DNA of 64,000 nt from an uncultured Clostridia bacterium (GCA_904420015.1 CAJFTS010000038.1:1-64000), one strand, 5' to 3'. Shown: positions 41,423-52,193, numbered from the stretch's first letter. Notes: a model not told the origin generated them from the sequence alone. Numbers and translations: made by a program.

Positions 41423-43831
41423 TTACTGAATCGGCGTCACATGCCAAATGTCCCTTGCATAATCGGCAATGGCCCGGTCTGCCGAGAAGATCCCGGCTCC
41501 CGCCACATTGCGCAGCGACATCCGGTTAAACCGGGTGGCATCCGCATACACGGCGGCTACCGACGCCTGCGCCCGGCAGTAGTCCTCAAAGTCCGCCATG
41601 ACCATATACTGATCGGCGCCCAGCAAGGCATTGATTACCTCGTCAAAGGTGGAGCCCGCCAATCCGTGGCGGACCGCATCCACCGCCCGGCGGAGCTTTT
41701 GGTTGTTGTTGTAGTAAACCTGGGGATTGTAGCCGCTGCGCTGGAGGTTTTCCACCTCCGGCGTGCGCATGCCGAAGAGGAACATGTTCTCTTCTCCCAC
41801 TGCGTCGCAGATTTCCACATTCGCCCCATCCAGCGTGCCCAGGGTAACCGCGCCGTTAATCATCATCTTCATGTTTCCGGTGCCCGAGGCTTCGGTGCCC
41901 GCCAGGGAAATCTGCTCGCTGATCTCGGAAGCCGGCATCAAGAGCTCTGCCAGCGTCACCCGGTAGTCCTCCAGATAAACGATACGAAGCTTATCCCGCA
42001 CGGCCGGGTCGTTTTCCAGTACCTCCGAAAGCTTGCAGATCATCCGGATAATCTGTTTTGCCAGGAAATACCCGGGCGCAGCCTTGGCGCCGAAGATAAA
42101 GGTGCGCGGCTGAATGTCCAGATTGGGATTCTCCTTGAGTTCCTGGTACAGAGAGAGGATATGCAGGGCGTTTAAGTGCTGCCGCTTATATTCGTGCAGC
42201 CGTTTGACCTGCACATCGAAAATGGAATCGGGGTTGAGGACGACGCCGTTTTGCTTTTTCACATAAGCGGCCAGCCGTTCCTTGTTTTCCCTTTTCACCT
42301 GCGCCAGCCGCTCTAAGACGGAGGAATCCTTTTCAAATTCCTTGAGCTTTGCAAGCTGGGAAGCATCCTTGATAAACCCGTCGCCGATGAGCTCCTTGAG
42401 CAGATTGGTCAGCCCGGGATTGCTTTGACACAGCCAGCGCCGGTGTGCAATGCCGTTGGTGACGTTTTTGAATTTATCCGGCGACACCACATAGAAATTG
42501 TGAAACACCGTATCCTTGACAATCCGGCTGTGCAGCTTGGAGACGCCGTTGACCGAGCCGCTCCCCAGCACGCACAGGTTTGCCATCTTGACCATCTGGT
42601 AGCTGATGACCGCCATATCGCTGACCATCTGGGTATTGCCGCCGGTGGCCGTCATCATCTGCGCGCCCGCCCGGTTGTTGATCTCCTGCACGATCTGATG
42701 GATGCGGGGGAGCAGCTGGGCGAACAAATCCTCCGGCCAGACCTCCAGCGCCTCCTTCATGACGGTGTGGTTGGTGTAATTGACGGTTTTCGTGACGATC
42801 TCCCAGGCTTCTTCCCAGCCGAAGCCGCATTCGTCGAGCATAATGCGCATCAGCTCCGGAATGGCCAGGGCCGGATGGGTGTCGTTTAACTGGATGGCCG
42901 CCTTTTCCGGCAGGTTGTGGAGGGAGGAATATTCCGACAGATGCCGGAAGATGATATCCTGGATGGAGGCGGATACCAGGAAGTACTGCTGGCGCAGGCG
43001 CAGGCTCTTCCCTTCCCGGTGGTTGTCCGAGGGATAAAGGACCTTGGTAATGGCCTCGGCCATGGAATTTTGCTCCATCGCCCGCAGATAATCCCCCTGG
43101 TTGAAGAGGTTCATATCCAGCCATGGGGCCTTAGCCTCCCACAGCCGCAGCACCGAGACCCCTTCCCCGTCCTTCCCGGGGACGTACATATCATAGGGTA
43201 CCGCTTCCACCGAGGTGTAGTTGACATGCTCCACCTGATGATAGGTGCCGTCCCACCAATCCTTAATCTGCCCGTCGAACTTGATGATGCGGGTCTGCTC
43301 GGGACGGGGGATGAGCCAGACGTCGCCGCCGGGCAGCCAATTGTCCGGAAGCTCGGTCTGCCAGCCGTCTACAATCTTCTGGCGGAAGATGCCGAACTCA
43401 TACCGCAGGGAATACCCCACCGCCGGATACCCGCCGGTGGCCAGGGCGTCGAGAAAGCAGGCCGCCAGCCGGCCGAGGCCGCCGTTTCCAAGGCCCGCGT
43501 CTGGTTCCATCTCATACAGGGTTTCGGTCTTAACGCCGAAATCCTTCAGTGCCTCGTCCACCACATGGCACAGGCCCAGATTATAAATATTGTTCTTCAA
43601 GGACCGGCCCATGAGAAATTCCATGCACAGGTAATACACCTGCTTGCCCTGCTTCTTGCGCACATCTTCTTCGAAGTCCCGGCGCAGGTTCTGCACCAGG
43701 TCGCGTACCACCAGAGCCAGCGCCAGGTAAATATGTTCATTTGTGGCTTCCTGCGGCGTGACGCCGAAATTATGCGACAGCTTTGTGGTGATAATCTCGG
43801 TCATCTGCGCAGCAGAAATCTGGTTTTTCAT
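41423..43831 (-). CDS. glgP: Glycogen/starch/alpha-glucan phosphorylase
   Basis: PLP enzyme releasing glucose-1-phosphate from alpha-1,4-glucans. 802 aa, full length. N-terminal ALVVRDLVQNLRRDFEEDVR, active-site stretch LGNGGLGRLAACFLDALAT, and the PLP-binding signature EASGTGNMKMMINGAVTLGT with the Schiff-base Lys are intact. The start at the ATG at 43831 follows TTTGGAGGTTTTACT. Own promoter and terminator; no other glycogen genes adjoin it. It runs against the replication direction of this arm. Confidence 0.96.
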   Translation of the reverse strand: MKNQISAAQMTEIITTKLSHNFGVTPQEATNEHIYLALALVVRDLVQNLRRDFEEDVRKKQGKQVYYLCMEFLMGRSLKNNIYNLGLCHVVDEALKDFGVKTETLYEMEPDAGLGNGGLGRLAACFLDALATGGYPAVGYSLRYEFGIFRQKIVDGWQTELPDNWLPGGDVWLIPRPEQTRIIKFDGQIKDWWDGTYHQVEHVNYTSVEAVPYDMYVPGKDGEGVSVLRLWEAKAPWLDMNLFNQGDYLRAMEQNSMAEAITKVLYPSDNHREGKSLRLRQQYFLVSASIQDIIFRHLSEYSSLHNLPEKAAIQLNDTHPALAIPELMRIMLDECGFGWEEAWEIVTKTVNYTNHTVMKEALEVWPEDLFAQLLPRIHQIVQEINNRAGAQMMTATGGNTQMVSDMAVISYQMVKMANLCVLGSGSVNGVSKLHSRIVKDTVFHNFYVVSPDKFKNVTNGIAHRRWLCQSNPGLTNLLKELIGDGFIKDASQLAKLKEFEKDSSVLERLAQVKRENKERLAAYVKKQNGVVLNPDSIFDVQVKRLHEYKRQHLNALHILSLYQELKENPNLDIQPRTFIFGAKAAPGYFLAKQIIRMICKLSEVLENDPAVRDKLRIVYLEDYRVTLAELLMPASEISEQISLAGTEASGTGNMKMMINGAVTLGTLDGANVEICDAVGEENMFLFGMRTPEVENLQRSGYNPQVYYNNNQKLRRAVDAVRHGLAGSTFDEVINALLGADQYMVMADFEDYCRAQASVAAVYADATRFNRMSLRNVAGAGIFSADRAIADYARDIWHVTPIQ

Positions 43832-43887
43832 AGTAAAACCTCCAAACGAAAGATGGGTTCTTAAAAATTTTGCCAAGTCGTCTGCTT

Positions 43888-43916
43888 ATTATACACCAAC
43901 CCGGCTGGAATTACAA
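43888..43916 (-). promoter_or_regulatory. glgP promoter
   Basis: Minus strand TTGTAA, 17-nt spacer, TATAAT, about 60 nt before glgP. In the rest of 43917-44170, a TATAAT at 44080-44085 with a weak -35 could serve zapA; nothing else was seen. Confidence 0.75.
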
Positions 43917-44170
43917 CTTGTCTGGTAAAAATAAGTAAAAGCAAATAAGACTGTATAGAAATTCTATCATTTAGCTACAAATTTTAGGGGAACTTATCGA
44001 CCTAATACCATTTGTGAATATTTCGCAAATTCCAGCCTTCATTTTGCAAAAAGGGCTTTAAAGCCGTCCCTGGTTATATTATAATAAGGTTACTTTGAAA
44101 AGAATGCCGAGAATCCGTCAATCGACGAAAAGATACCGACCATTTTATGAAAAAAGCGGAGGAATCGCTC

Positions 44171-44527
44171 ATGAATGCCAAACGGAAGGTACGGCTTCGC
44201 ATTGCGGGAGCCGATTATTTGATAGCAACGGAAGAAAGCGAAAGCTATTGCATCGCCCTCGGGCAGGAGCTGGACAACCGGGTGGAGGAGCTGATGCGGG
44301 AAAACCCCCATGTATCCACCACCGGCGCGCTGGTGCTCATCGCCTTAGACCTGTGCGACGAGGCCAAGCGGTCGGTGGAGACCAGCGACCATCTGCGCAC
44401 CCAGCTGCAGGAATACCTGGCGGATGCGGCCAAGGCCCGCAACGAGGCGGACGACCTCAGGCGGGAACGGGACCGGCTGCTGCGGGAAGTGCAGTTTCTG
44501 CGCTCGAAGCTCAATGCGGACAAATGA
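44171..44527 (+). CDS. zapA: ZapA-like cell division protein
   Basis: 118-aa protein of the ZapA family, which bundles FtsZ protofilaments at the septum. N-terminal beta-rich region KVRLRIAGADYLIATEES, then the central helix and a C-terminal coiled coil (about residues 70-115, LQEYLADAAKARNEADDLRRE). The ATG at 44171 is eight bases after GGAGG; the tracked start eight codons earlier lacks a ribosome binding site. It overlaps the U32 protease gene by an ATGA junction, a pairing common in Clostridia. Confidence 0.85.
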   Translation: MNAKRKVRLRIAGADYLIATEESESYCIALGQELDNRVEELMRENPHVSTTGALVLIALDLCDEAKRSVETSDHLRTQLQEYLADAAKARNEADDLRRERDRLLREVQFLRSKLNADK

Positions 44528-46617
44528 CGGCGAAAAAGGGCTTGGAAATTTTGGCGCCGGCGGGATCGATGGATGGGGTCATAGCGGCGGTGCGCACCGG
44601 AGCGGACGCGGTCTACCTGGGCGCAGGGCGGTTTAACGCCAGGCGCAACGCGAAGAATTTTGATGAGGACGCCTTGGCCCAGGCGGTGCGGTACTGCCAT
44701 GGCCGGGACGTCAAGGTATATCTGACCCTCAACACCCTGGTGGGAGACAAGGAGCTGCCCGCTGCCATGCGGACGGCTTTTTTGGGGTGTGAGCTTTCGG
44801 TGGACGGGGTGATTGTGCAGGATCTGGGCCTTGCGGCCCTGCTGCACAAAAAGGCCCCTTCCCTGCCGCTGCACGGCTCAACGCAGATGTCGGTATCCTC
44901 CCTGGACGGGCTGAGAAGCCTAAAGGAACTGGGCTTCTGCCGGGCGGTGCTGCCCAGGGAGCTTAGCCGGGAGGAGCTGGCCTATCTGGCCGCGCATTCC
45001 CCCATTGAGCTGGAAGTATTCGTCCATGGGGCGCTGTGCATGTCGGTGTCCGGCCAGTGCTATCTGAGCGCCATGCTCGGCTCCCGCAGCGGGAACCGGG
45101 GGCTGTGCGCCCAGCCCTGCCGCCTGCCCTTCCAGGCGCCGGACGGGACGGGGCATGCCCTGTCGCTGAAGGATCTGTCGATGGTGGAGCGGCTTGGGGA
45201 GCTGGAAAGGCTGGAGATCGCCTCGGCTAAGATCGAGGGGCGGATGAAACGGCCGGAATATGTGGCGGCCGCGGTACGGGCCTGCCGGGCCTCCCTGAAA
45301 GAAGGGCGGGTGGACCCGCAGTGGAGGCAGGAGCTGCAATCGGTCTTTTCCCGCAGCGGGTTTACAAACGGCTATTACGAAAACAAACGGGGCCGGACGA
45401 TGCTGGGGGTGCGTGGAAAGGAAGACGTGACGGCGGCTAAGGAAGTGCTTTCCACCCTGGCCCGTCTCTATGAAAAGGAAACGCCCCGCATTGGGGTGGG
45501 GCTGTCGATGACCGTCCGGGCGGGAGCGCCGGCAGTGCTGCTGGCGGAGGACTCCGCTGGGAACCAAGGGGCCGCATATGGCCAGGCCGGGCAGCTCGTG
45601 GAAAACCGCCCCCCCTCCAAGGCGCGGTGGGAGGAACAGCTGCGCAAAACCGGCGGGACGCCCTTTTGGGCCGACGACGTGACAATCGACCTCGAGGAAG
45701 GGGCCACCCTGCCGATTTCGGCCGTCAACCGATTGCGGCGGGAAGCGCTGGAGGCGCTTTTGAAAGAAAGGGAGGGCCGCGCCCCCATCCCTTATCAGGC
45801 GGCGCAGGAGACTCCCCTTCCCCAGCCGCCCCGGCCGGAAAGGCCGGCGTTGGTGGCCTCCTTCTCTTCCCTTTCCCAGCTGCCTCAGCAGAAAACGCTT
45901 TCCCAATTGCAGACCGCCTTCCTGCCGCTGGAACGGCCGACGGAGGAGCTTGCCCAGGCGGTCAAGGAATTGACCGCCGCCGGCGTCACACCGGGGATAC
46001 GGCTCCCCCGTTCCTTCGGGTTTTATCCGGACACCCGCAAGGCCGCCCTTTTGGCGGCGGCCAGGCAGGCGGGGATGGGCCTTGCCCTGGCGGAGAACCT
46101 GGGGGATATCAAAACCTGCCGGGAAAGAGGCTTTGAGGTGGCGGGAGGCCCGTTTCTCAACCTGTTTAATTCCCAGGCGGCCGAGACGGCCCGGCGGCTG
46201 GGCTGCCGGTTTGGGGTGCTGTCCCCGGAGCTGACGCTGGCCCAGGCGGGGGATTTCGGCGGGGCGCTGAAAACAGGGCTGTTCGCTTATGGGCGGCTTC
46301 CCCTGATGCTGATGCGCAACTGCCCGGCGGCGGGCCGGTGCGGGGACTGCGGCGGGACCTCCTCCCTAGTGGACCGCAAGGGGATCCGCTTCCCGGTCCG
46401 GTGCGCCGGCGGCGGGTTTGGGGAGCTGATGAACAGCGTCCCCATCTATTTGGCCGACCGGCTTGAGGAATGCAGGGGGATTGATTTCCTCTACCTGTCC
46501 TTTTGGGAGGAAGGGAAGGAATCCGTTCAGAAGCTGATCGAAAGCTACCGCCAAGGCGGCGATACGCCGAAGCCGGGCACGTTTACGAGAGGGTTCGCCT
46601 ATCGGGGCGTGGAATAA
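44524..46617 (+). CDS. U32 family peptidase / RNA hydroxylation-type protein
   Basis: 697-aa U32 protein. Members act as collagenase-like peptidases or, in the RlhA/TrhP branch, in RNA hydroxylation. The N-terminus LEILAPAGSMDGVIAAVRTG and the U32 signature EVFVHGALCMSVSGQCYLS with its two Cys are exact; more Cys follow (NRGLCAQPCR, and late NCPAAGRCGDC), consistent with a metal or Fe-S site. The C-terminal half resembles DUF3656. The real start is the ATG at 44524, overlapping the zapA stop. The upstream 143 residues of the tracked ORF are a frame-shadow of zapA. Confidence 0.92.
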   Translation: MTAKKGLEILAPAGSMDGVIAAVRTGADAVYLGAGRFNARRNAKNFDEDALAQAVRYCHGRDVKVYLTLNTLVGDKELPAAMRTAFLGCELSVDGVIVQDLGLAALLHKKAPSLPLHGSTQMSVSSLDGLRSLKELGFCRAVLPRELSREELAYLAAHSPIELEVFVHGALCMSVSGQCYLSAMLGSRSGNRGLCAQPCRLPFQAPDGTGHALSLKDLSMVERLGELERLEIASAKIEGRMKRPEYVAAAVRACRASLKEGRVDPQWRQELQSVFSRSGFTNGYYENKRGRTMLGVRGKEDVTAAKEVLSTLARLYEKETPRIGVGLSMTVRAGAPAVLLAEDSAGNQGAAYGQAGQLVENRPPSKARWEEQLRKTGGTPFWADDVTIDLEEGATLPISAVNRLRREALEALLKEREGRAPIPYQAAQETPLPQPPRPERPALVASFSSLSQLPQQKTLSQLQTAFLPLERPTEELAQAVKELTAAGVTPGIRLPRSFGFYPDTRKAALLAAARQAGMGLALAENLGDIKTCRERGFEVAGGPFLNLFNSQAAETARRLGCRFGVLSPELTLAQAGDFGGALKTGLFAYGRLPLMLMRNCPAAGRCGDCGGTSSLVDRKGIRFPVRCAGGGFGELMNSVPIYLADRLEECRGIDFLYLSFWEEGKESVQKLIESYRQGGDTPKPGTFTRGFAYRGVE

Positions 46618-46683
46618 GGGGCGGCTGTCCGGAGATGGATGGGCCTATGGCCCGGCGGGGCGGAAAAGGAAAAGGAGACATGG

Positions 46684-47127
46684 ATGATGGACGTATTGCA
46701 GATAAAGAAAATGAGAAAGAATGCGGTGGTGCCGGTTCGGTCTACCGCAGGGTCGGCTGGGCTGGATCTGGCCGCCTGTATCGAGGAGCCGGTCTGTATC
46801 CAGCCGGGAGAACGGGCCCTTATCCCCTCCGGCATTGCGGTGGGGCTTCTGGAGAATACGGTGGGCTTGGTGTTTGCCCGCAGCGGCCTTTCGGTGAAAA
46901 AGGGCATTGCGCTGGCAAACGGCGTGGGGGTCATCGACAGCGACTATACCGGGGAGATCCTGGTGGGGCTGCTCAACACCTCCCACGAGGGATATACCGT
47001 CATGCCGGGGGAGCGGATTGCCCAGTTGGTGGTGATGCCGGTCCTGCCCCTGCCGGTGCAGGAGGTGGAGGAGCTCAAGGCAACCGAACGGGGGGCCGGC
47101 GGGTTCGGCTCCACCGGCCGGATGTAA
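46684..47127 (+). CDS. dut: Deoxyuridine 5'-triphosphate nucleotidohydrolase
   Basis: Hydrolyses dUTP to dUMP, keeping uracil out of DNA. 147 aa, trimeric dUTPase type. All five motifs are readable: STAGSAGLDLAA, FARSGLSVKKG, GVIDSDYTGEI, GERIAQLVV and ERGAGGFGSTGR. The ATG at 46684 lies six bases after AAGGAG. It is 66 nt downstream of the U32 gene. Confidence 0.96.
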   Translation: MMDVLQIKKMRKNAVVPVRSTAGSAGLDLAACIEEPVCIQPGERALIPSGIAVGLLENTVGLVFARSGLSVKKGIALANGVGVIDSDYTGEILVGLLNTSHEGYTVMPGERIAQLVVMPVLPLPVQEVEELKATERGAGGFGSTGRM

Positions 47128-47251
47128 GGGAAAATTCATAGGAAATTCATGGCTTTTCGTATGGATTGTGCTAAACTGGACAAGATAATACGTTTTTCTG
47201 CATCCTTGTGCAGAAAGGGATGCGGGAGAAGTTTCGAGAGGATGGATTGGG

Positions 47252-48730
47252 TTGGCGGAAATGGCGCAAAATAAGAATCAGGTGAAGCAAACACCGAAGA
47301 AAAAATGGAGCGGGGCAAAGGTCGCCGTCACGGTGGCACTCTGCCTTTTGGTGGCGCTGGGCGGTTTTGCCGTCTACTTTTTCTCCTCCGACCTGCCCGC
47401 GCAGACCTTTACGGCGGCTACGGTGGGCGAGCATAAGCTGACCGCCGCCCAATACAGCTATTATTTCTCCTCCGCCTACAACGATTTTATGGTGGAGAAC
47501 CAGGACAATCTCAGTGCATACGGTCTGGATACCACCAAAACCCTGGCCGAGCAAAAGATTTCCGATGGGATGACCTGGGAGGACTATTTCAAAAACAAGG
47601 CCATGACCAATATTGTCAGCACCTACGCCACCTATGACGAGGCGGTGAAGAACGGCATCACCCTGTCGCAGGAGGATGAGGCAAGCATCGACGCCTACCT
47701 TGCCTCCATCGAAGAGAATGCCAAGTCCAACAACGCCCGCCTCAGTTCCTATCTGTATGCCCAGTTCGGCAAGGGCGTCACGCTGGACGTCATCCGCGGC
47801 GAGGTGGAAAAGCAGCGGCTTTCCCGCAAATTCCAGCAGCAGCTGACCGAATCGTATACCTTTACCGAAGAGCAGATGCTCGACGAATACAACGAAAACA
47901 AAGATTCGCTGGATATGATTACCTATTACGCCTTCTATATTCCCATCGACAATGCCGGCGACCCCACCCAAAGCGCGGAGGAAGAAAAGCAAAAGGCGCA
48001 GGAGATGTGCGCCGCCGTCACCGATGCGGCCAGCTTCGCCGCATTGGCCCGGCAGTATGCGCCGGAAGGGGAAAAGGAAAAGTATGCCGACGATACCGCC
48101 ACCCGGAAGGTGGAGTATCTGGAAAGCCTTTCGGTTTCTTCGGCGGAAAGCTGGCTCAAGGACGCCGCCCGCCTGCCGGGGGATAAAACGGTGCTCGACG
48201 GGCTCGACGGGTTTTACGTCGTTTATTACGAAAACCGGGAGCGTCCGGAAACCAAGACCGTCAACGTCCGCCAGATCCTGATTACCCCTGAAAGCACCGT
48301 CTCGGAGGAAACGGGGATGACCGCGGAGCAAAAGGAAGAGGTGGAAAGGAAGGCGCAGGAGATTCTTGCGCAATACCAAAGCGGCGAGCAGACGGAAGCG
48401 GCCTTTGCCGCCCTGGCCGCCCAATACAGCGCCGATACCTCCACCGCGGCCAACGGCGGGCTTTACGAGAATATTTATCAGTATCAGCAGTCGAAGAATC
48501 TGGACAGCTGGTGCTTTGACGCCTCCCGCAAGGCGGGGGATACCGGCATTGTGCTGTCCGACACCGGCGCGCACATCCTGTATTTTGTCGCAGACGGGGA
48601 GCCGATGTGGCGCCTGCAGGTCCGTACCAGTCTGACGGCGGTTAAAATCGCCGCTTATCAGGAAGAGCTGTATGAAAAGTACCCGTATGCGGAAAACTCC
48701 TTTGGGATGGGATATTTCGTATCCATCTAA
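47252..48730 (+). CDS. Membrane-anchored PpiC/PrsA-type foldase
   Basis: Extracytoplasmic peptidyl-prolyl isomerase or chaperone for secreted proteins. 492 aa from the TTG at 47252 (AGAGGA nine bases upstream); an ATG three codons later is possible. A short basic N-terminus precedes one hydrophobic segment (about residues 24-45, VAVTVALCLLVALGGFAVYF) without a lipobox Cys, so it is a signal anchor rather than a PrsA lipoprotein. A SurA_N-like helical domain with YEEAVKNGITLSQEDEASID-like sequence comes next. The rotamase domain begins near KTVNVRQILI and includes ALAAQYSADTSTAANGGLYE. A small TTTCTGCA/TGCAGAAA hairpin lies in its leader. Confidence 0.85.
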   Translation: MAEMAQNKNQVKQTPKKKWSGAKVAVTVALCLLVALGGFAVYFFSSDLPAQTFTAATVGEHKLTAAQYSYYFSSAYNDFMVENQDNLSAYGLDTTKTLAEQKISDGMTWEDYFKNKAMTNIVSTYATYDEAVKNGITLSQEDEASIDAYLASIEENAKSNNARLSSYLYAQFGKGVTLDVIRGEVEKQRLSRKFQQQLTESYTFTEEQMLDEYNENKDSLDMITYYAFYIPIDNAGDPTQSAEEEKQKAQEMCAAVTDAASFAALARQYAPEGEKEKYADDTATRKVEYLESLSVSSAESWLKDAARLPGDKTVLDGLDGFYVVYYENRERPETKTVNVRQILITPESTVSEETGMTAEQKEEVERKAQEILAQYQSGEQTEAAFAALAAQYSADTSTAANGGLYENIYQYQQSKNLDSWCFDASRKAGDTGIVLSDTGAHILYFVADGEPMWRLQVRTSLTAVKIAAYQEELYEKYPYAENSFGMGYFVSI

Positions 48731-48779
48731 AAACGCAGGGAATTCCGGCGTTTTGCCGTCGAAAAGGAAGGGTTGAATC

Positions 48780-49334
48780 GTGGCATTGATTTTGGCGTCC
48801 GCCTCTCCCAGGCGGAAAGAGCTGCTTGAACGAGCCGGGCTTTCCTTTGCCTGCATCCCGGCAAAGGGGGAAGAGGTCATTGCGGCGGGGACCCCGCCCG
48901 AGCAGGCGGCCCTGACCCTGGCGCAGCAGAAGGCGCTGGAGGTGGCGTCTGCCCGTCCCGCCGACACGGTCATCGGGGCCGATACCATTGTGGTCCTCGA
49001 CGGGCTGATTTTGGGAAAACCAAAGGACGAGGAAGATGCGGCGCGGATGCTTGGCATGCTGTCCGGCCGGGAGCATCTGGTGCTCACCGGGGTTTGCGTG
49101 GTGCATAAGGGGCACGCCCACTCCTTTGTCCAGCAGACAAAGGTGCGCTTTTACCCCCTGACGCCGGCGAAGATACGCGGCTATGTAATGACGGGCGAGC
49201 CGATGGACAAGGCGGGCGGATACGGCATCCAGGAAAAAGGAATGGCGCTGGTGGAAGGGATTGAAGGGGATTTCTTCAATGTGATGGGCCTTCCCATCGC
49301 CCGGCTTCTGCGCCTGCTGGAGGGCCTGGAGTAG
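48780..49334 (+). CDS. maf: Maf-like nucleoside triphosphate pyrophosphatase
   Basis: House-cleaning pyrophosphatase for modified or non-canonical nucleotides (dTTP/UTP type). 184 aa. The start LILASASPRRKELLERAG is the family signature; later GADTIVVLDGLILGKP, DKAGGYGIQEKG and GDFFNVMGLP are conserved. The GTG at 48780 follows AAGGAAGGG. It sits just upstream of mreB, as in Bacillus. Confidence 0.96.
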   Translation: MALILASASPRRKELLERAGLSFACIPAKGEEVIAAGTPPEQAALTLAQQKALEVASARPADTVIGADTIVVLDGLILGKPKDEEDAARMLGMLSGREHLVLTGVCVVHKGHAHSFVQQTKVRFYPLTPAKIRGYVMTGEPMDKAGGYGIQEKGMALVEGIEGDFFNVMGLPIARLLRLLEGLE

Positions 49335-49450
49335 GGCCGGCCGGCGGGAAAAGGAAGGCGGAATCCAATCAGGCGGAAAAAACATGCAATATGGTTGAAA
49401 AAGCGGCGGGAAGAATGTCCAAATTTGTTGACATAATTCTGAAAAAGGTG

Positions 49451-49479
49451 TTGTGAAATCAATCCCCCGCCGTTATAAT
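49451..49479 (+). promoter_or_regulatory. mreB promoter
   Basis: TTGTGA, 17-nt spacer, TATAAT, about 77 nt before mreB. A TTGACA at 49428 has no good -10 at the right distance. Confidence 0.72.
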
Positions 49480-49538
49480 AATAGATGTATCGCCTACATG
49501 CGGAAAACCGGGAATCTCCGGGGTTCCCGGGCAATTGA

Positions 49539-50564
<1,026 letters not shown>

Positions 50565-50584
50565 AAAGCGCGATCAAATGGACC

Positions 50585-50638
50585 ATACGCAAAGGCAGCC
50601 GGGAGGGCCGAAGGGGCAGGCCGGCGGCCTTTGCGTAT
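50585..50638 (+). ncRNA. Structured RNA element between mreB and mreC (unassigned)
   Basis: ATACGCAAAGGC and GCCTTTGCGTAT form a perfect 12-bp outer stem around a GC-rich inner part, starting about 20 nt after the mreB stop. No known RNA family was recognised; it could be an mRNA-stabilising 3' structure. Confidence 0.45.
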
Positions 50639-50670
50639 CTGTATTCCTGCCGTATGGACAAAGAGGAATG

Positions 50671-50698
50671 AGGCGGGCGGAGAAACGCCCGCTTTTTT
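50671..50698 (+). terminator. Terminator/attenuator between mreB and mreC
   Basis: GCGGGCG/CGCCCGC stem with a 6-nt loop and six Ts. Confidence 0.88.
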
Positions 50699-50790
50699 CA
50701 TAGGGAGCGGCCGAGAGGGTGCTTTTTATGAAAAGAGCGGAGAGATCCCCATCCTGTTTTCCATTTGTATGATAAGGAGGCCCAAACGCC

Positions 50791-51675
50791 TTGAAAAGCT
50801 TTTTTAAGACCAAACGCTTCAAAGCCCTGCTGGCCGTGATTCTGGTGCTGTCGGGGTTTATGGTATATTCCATCACCACCCACGGGACGGGAACCATCCC
50901 CTCTTCCCTGGTCAGCGCCGTGGCCAAGCCCTTTGAGCAGTTCGCTTCCTGGATTTCGGGGCTGGCGGACGATGTGTTCGGCGGGTTTGTGCTTACCTCC
51001 CAGCTCAAGGAGCAGGTGGCGCAGATGGAGGAGGAAATCCGCACCCTGCGCGAGCAGCAGGTGGATTATTATGAAATCAAAAGCGAGAATGAGGAGCTGC
51101 GGCAGTATCTGGACTTGAAAAAGGAAAACCCGGATTTCGTGCTCCAGGACGCGCAGGTCATCAGCCGGGATGCCAACGATCCCTTCGGCTCCTTTACCAT
51201 CAGCGTCGGCTCCCTCCACGGGGTGGAGCGGGGCGACCCGGTCATTACGCCGGACGGGCTGGTGGGCTGTGTGGATGTGGTGGAGGAGACCCAGTCGCTG
51301 GTGCGCACGGTTTTGGACAATTCCATCGGCATCGGCGCCATCGACAGCTATACCCAGACAAGCGGGCAGATCAGCTCCAATACCTTGACCCTGGCCCAGC
51401 AGGACCGATGCCGGATGAACAACATCAAACGGGAAAACGCCATCAGCAGCGGGGACATCGTCATCACTTCCGGCGTGGGCAAGGGCTATCCCAGGGGCTT
51501 GGTAATCGGGACGGTGGAGGAGGTCTTGCAGGAGACCGACGGCATCTCCAACTACGCCATCATCAAGCCGGCGGCGGATCTCCGCAACGTGCGCAACGTC
51601 ATGGTGATTAAGGAATTTACCGCCACCGCGATTCCGGACGAATCGGTGACCGGCGACGGGGGTGGGACCCAATGA
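50791..51675 (+). CDS. mreC: Rod shape-determining protein MreC
   Basis: Bitopic protein linking MreB to the extracellular wall machinery. 294 aa. A short basic tail, a transmembrane segment (about residues 12-28, ALLAVILVLSGFMVYSI), a coiled coil (about 65-110, LKEQVAQMEEEIRTLREQQ), then the beta-barrel domain with VITPDGLVGCVDVVEE and GYPRGLVIGTVEEV. It starts at a TTG (50791) ten bases after AAGGAGG. It overlaps mreD by ATGA. Confidence 0.95.
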   Translation: MKSFFKTKRFKALLAVILVLSGFMVYSITTHGTGTIPSSLVSAVAKPFEQFASWISGLADDVFGGFVLTSQLKEQVAQMEEEIRTLREQQVDYYEIKSENEELRQYLDLKKENPDFVLQDAQVISRDANDPFGSFTISVGSLHGVERGDPVITPDGLVGCVDVVEETQSLVRTVLDNSIGIGAIDSYTQTSGQISSNTLTLAQQDRCRMNNIKRENAISSGDIVITSGVGKGYPRGLVIGTVEEVLQETDGISNYAIIKPAADLRNVRNVMVIKEFTATAIPDESVTGDGGGTQ

Positions 51676-52193
51676 AACCGGAACAGAAAAGGCAGATCGT
51701 AAAATGGATCGGGTATGCGCTCTATCTGCTGCTGCTCTTTCTTTTGCAGAGCACGCCGGGGGTCTTTCCGGCGGTCTTTGGGGCCAAGCCGGTGTTTTTG
51801 CTGCCGGCGGTGGTCTGTGCGGCCATGTTTGAAGGAGAATTCCGCGGCAGTATCCTGGCGGTGGTGGCAGGGCTTTTGTGGGATACCACACGGCTGCGGC
51901 CCTTTGGGTATTCGGCCATTTTGCTGCTGATTTTCGCTTGCCTTTGCGGGCTTTTGATCGTCTATTACATGCGCAACAACCTGCTTACCGCATTGCTCTA
52001 CTGCTTCTGCGGCTTTTTGGTGTATGAGCTGCTCGATTGGGCCGTTTTCTTTGTCCCCCATTCCAACGGGGATGCGCTGCAGGCCCTCTATCTGATGGTC
52101 CTGCCGCGGATTGTGTATTCCATGCTGTTTGTTCCGCTGTTCTATTGGCTCTCCTCGAAGCTGGCAAAGAGGCTGGCGGTGGAGCCGCAGTAA
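51672..52193 (+). CDS. mreD: Rod shape-determining protein MreD
   Basis: Polytopic membrane protein of the elongasome. 173 aa, with about five hydrophobic segments (IGYALYLLLLFLLQSTP, FLLPAVVCAAMFEG, AILLLIFACLCGLLIVYYM, LLYCFCGFLVYELLDW and the C-terminal IVYSMLFVPLFYWL). The PAVFGAKPVFLLP region is typical. Start ATG overlaps the mreC stop; mrdA follows after 32 nt. Confidence 0.92.
   Translation: MKPEQKRQIVKWIGYALYLLLLFLLQSTPGVFPAVFGAKPVFLLPAVVCAAMFEGEFRGSILAVVAGLLWDTTRLRPFGYSAILLLIFACLCGLLIVYYMRNNLLTALLYCFCGFLVYELLDWAVFFVPHSNGDALQALYLMVLPRIVYSMLFVPLFYWLSSKLAKRLAVEPQ

Noticed and set aside
44095-44523. Extra 143 N-terminal residues on the U32 protein
   Set aside because: They are the wrong reading frame of zapA; the true start overlaps the zapA stop.
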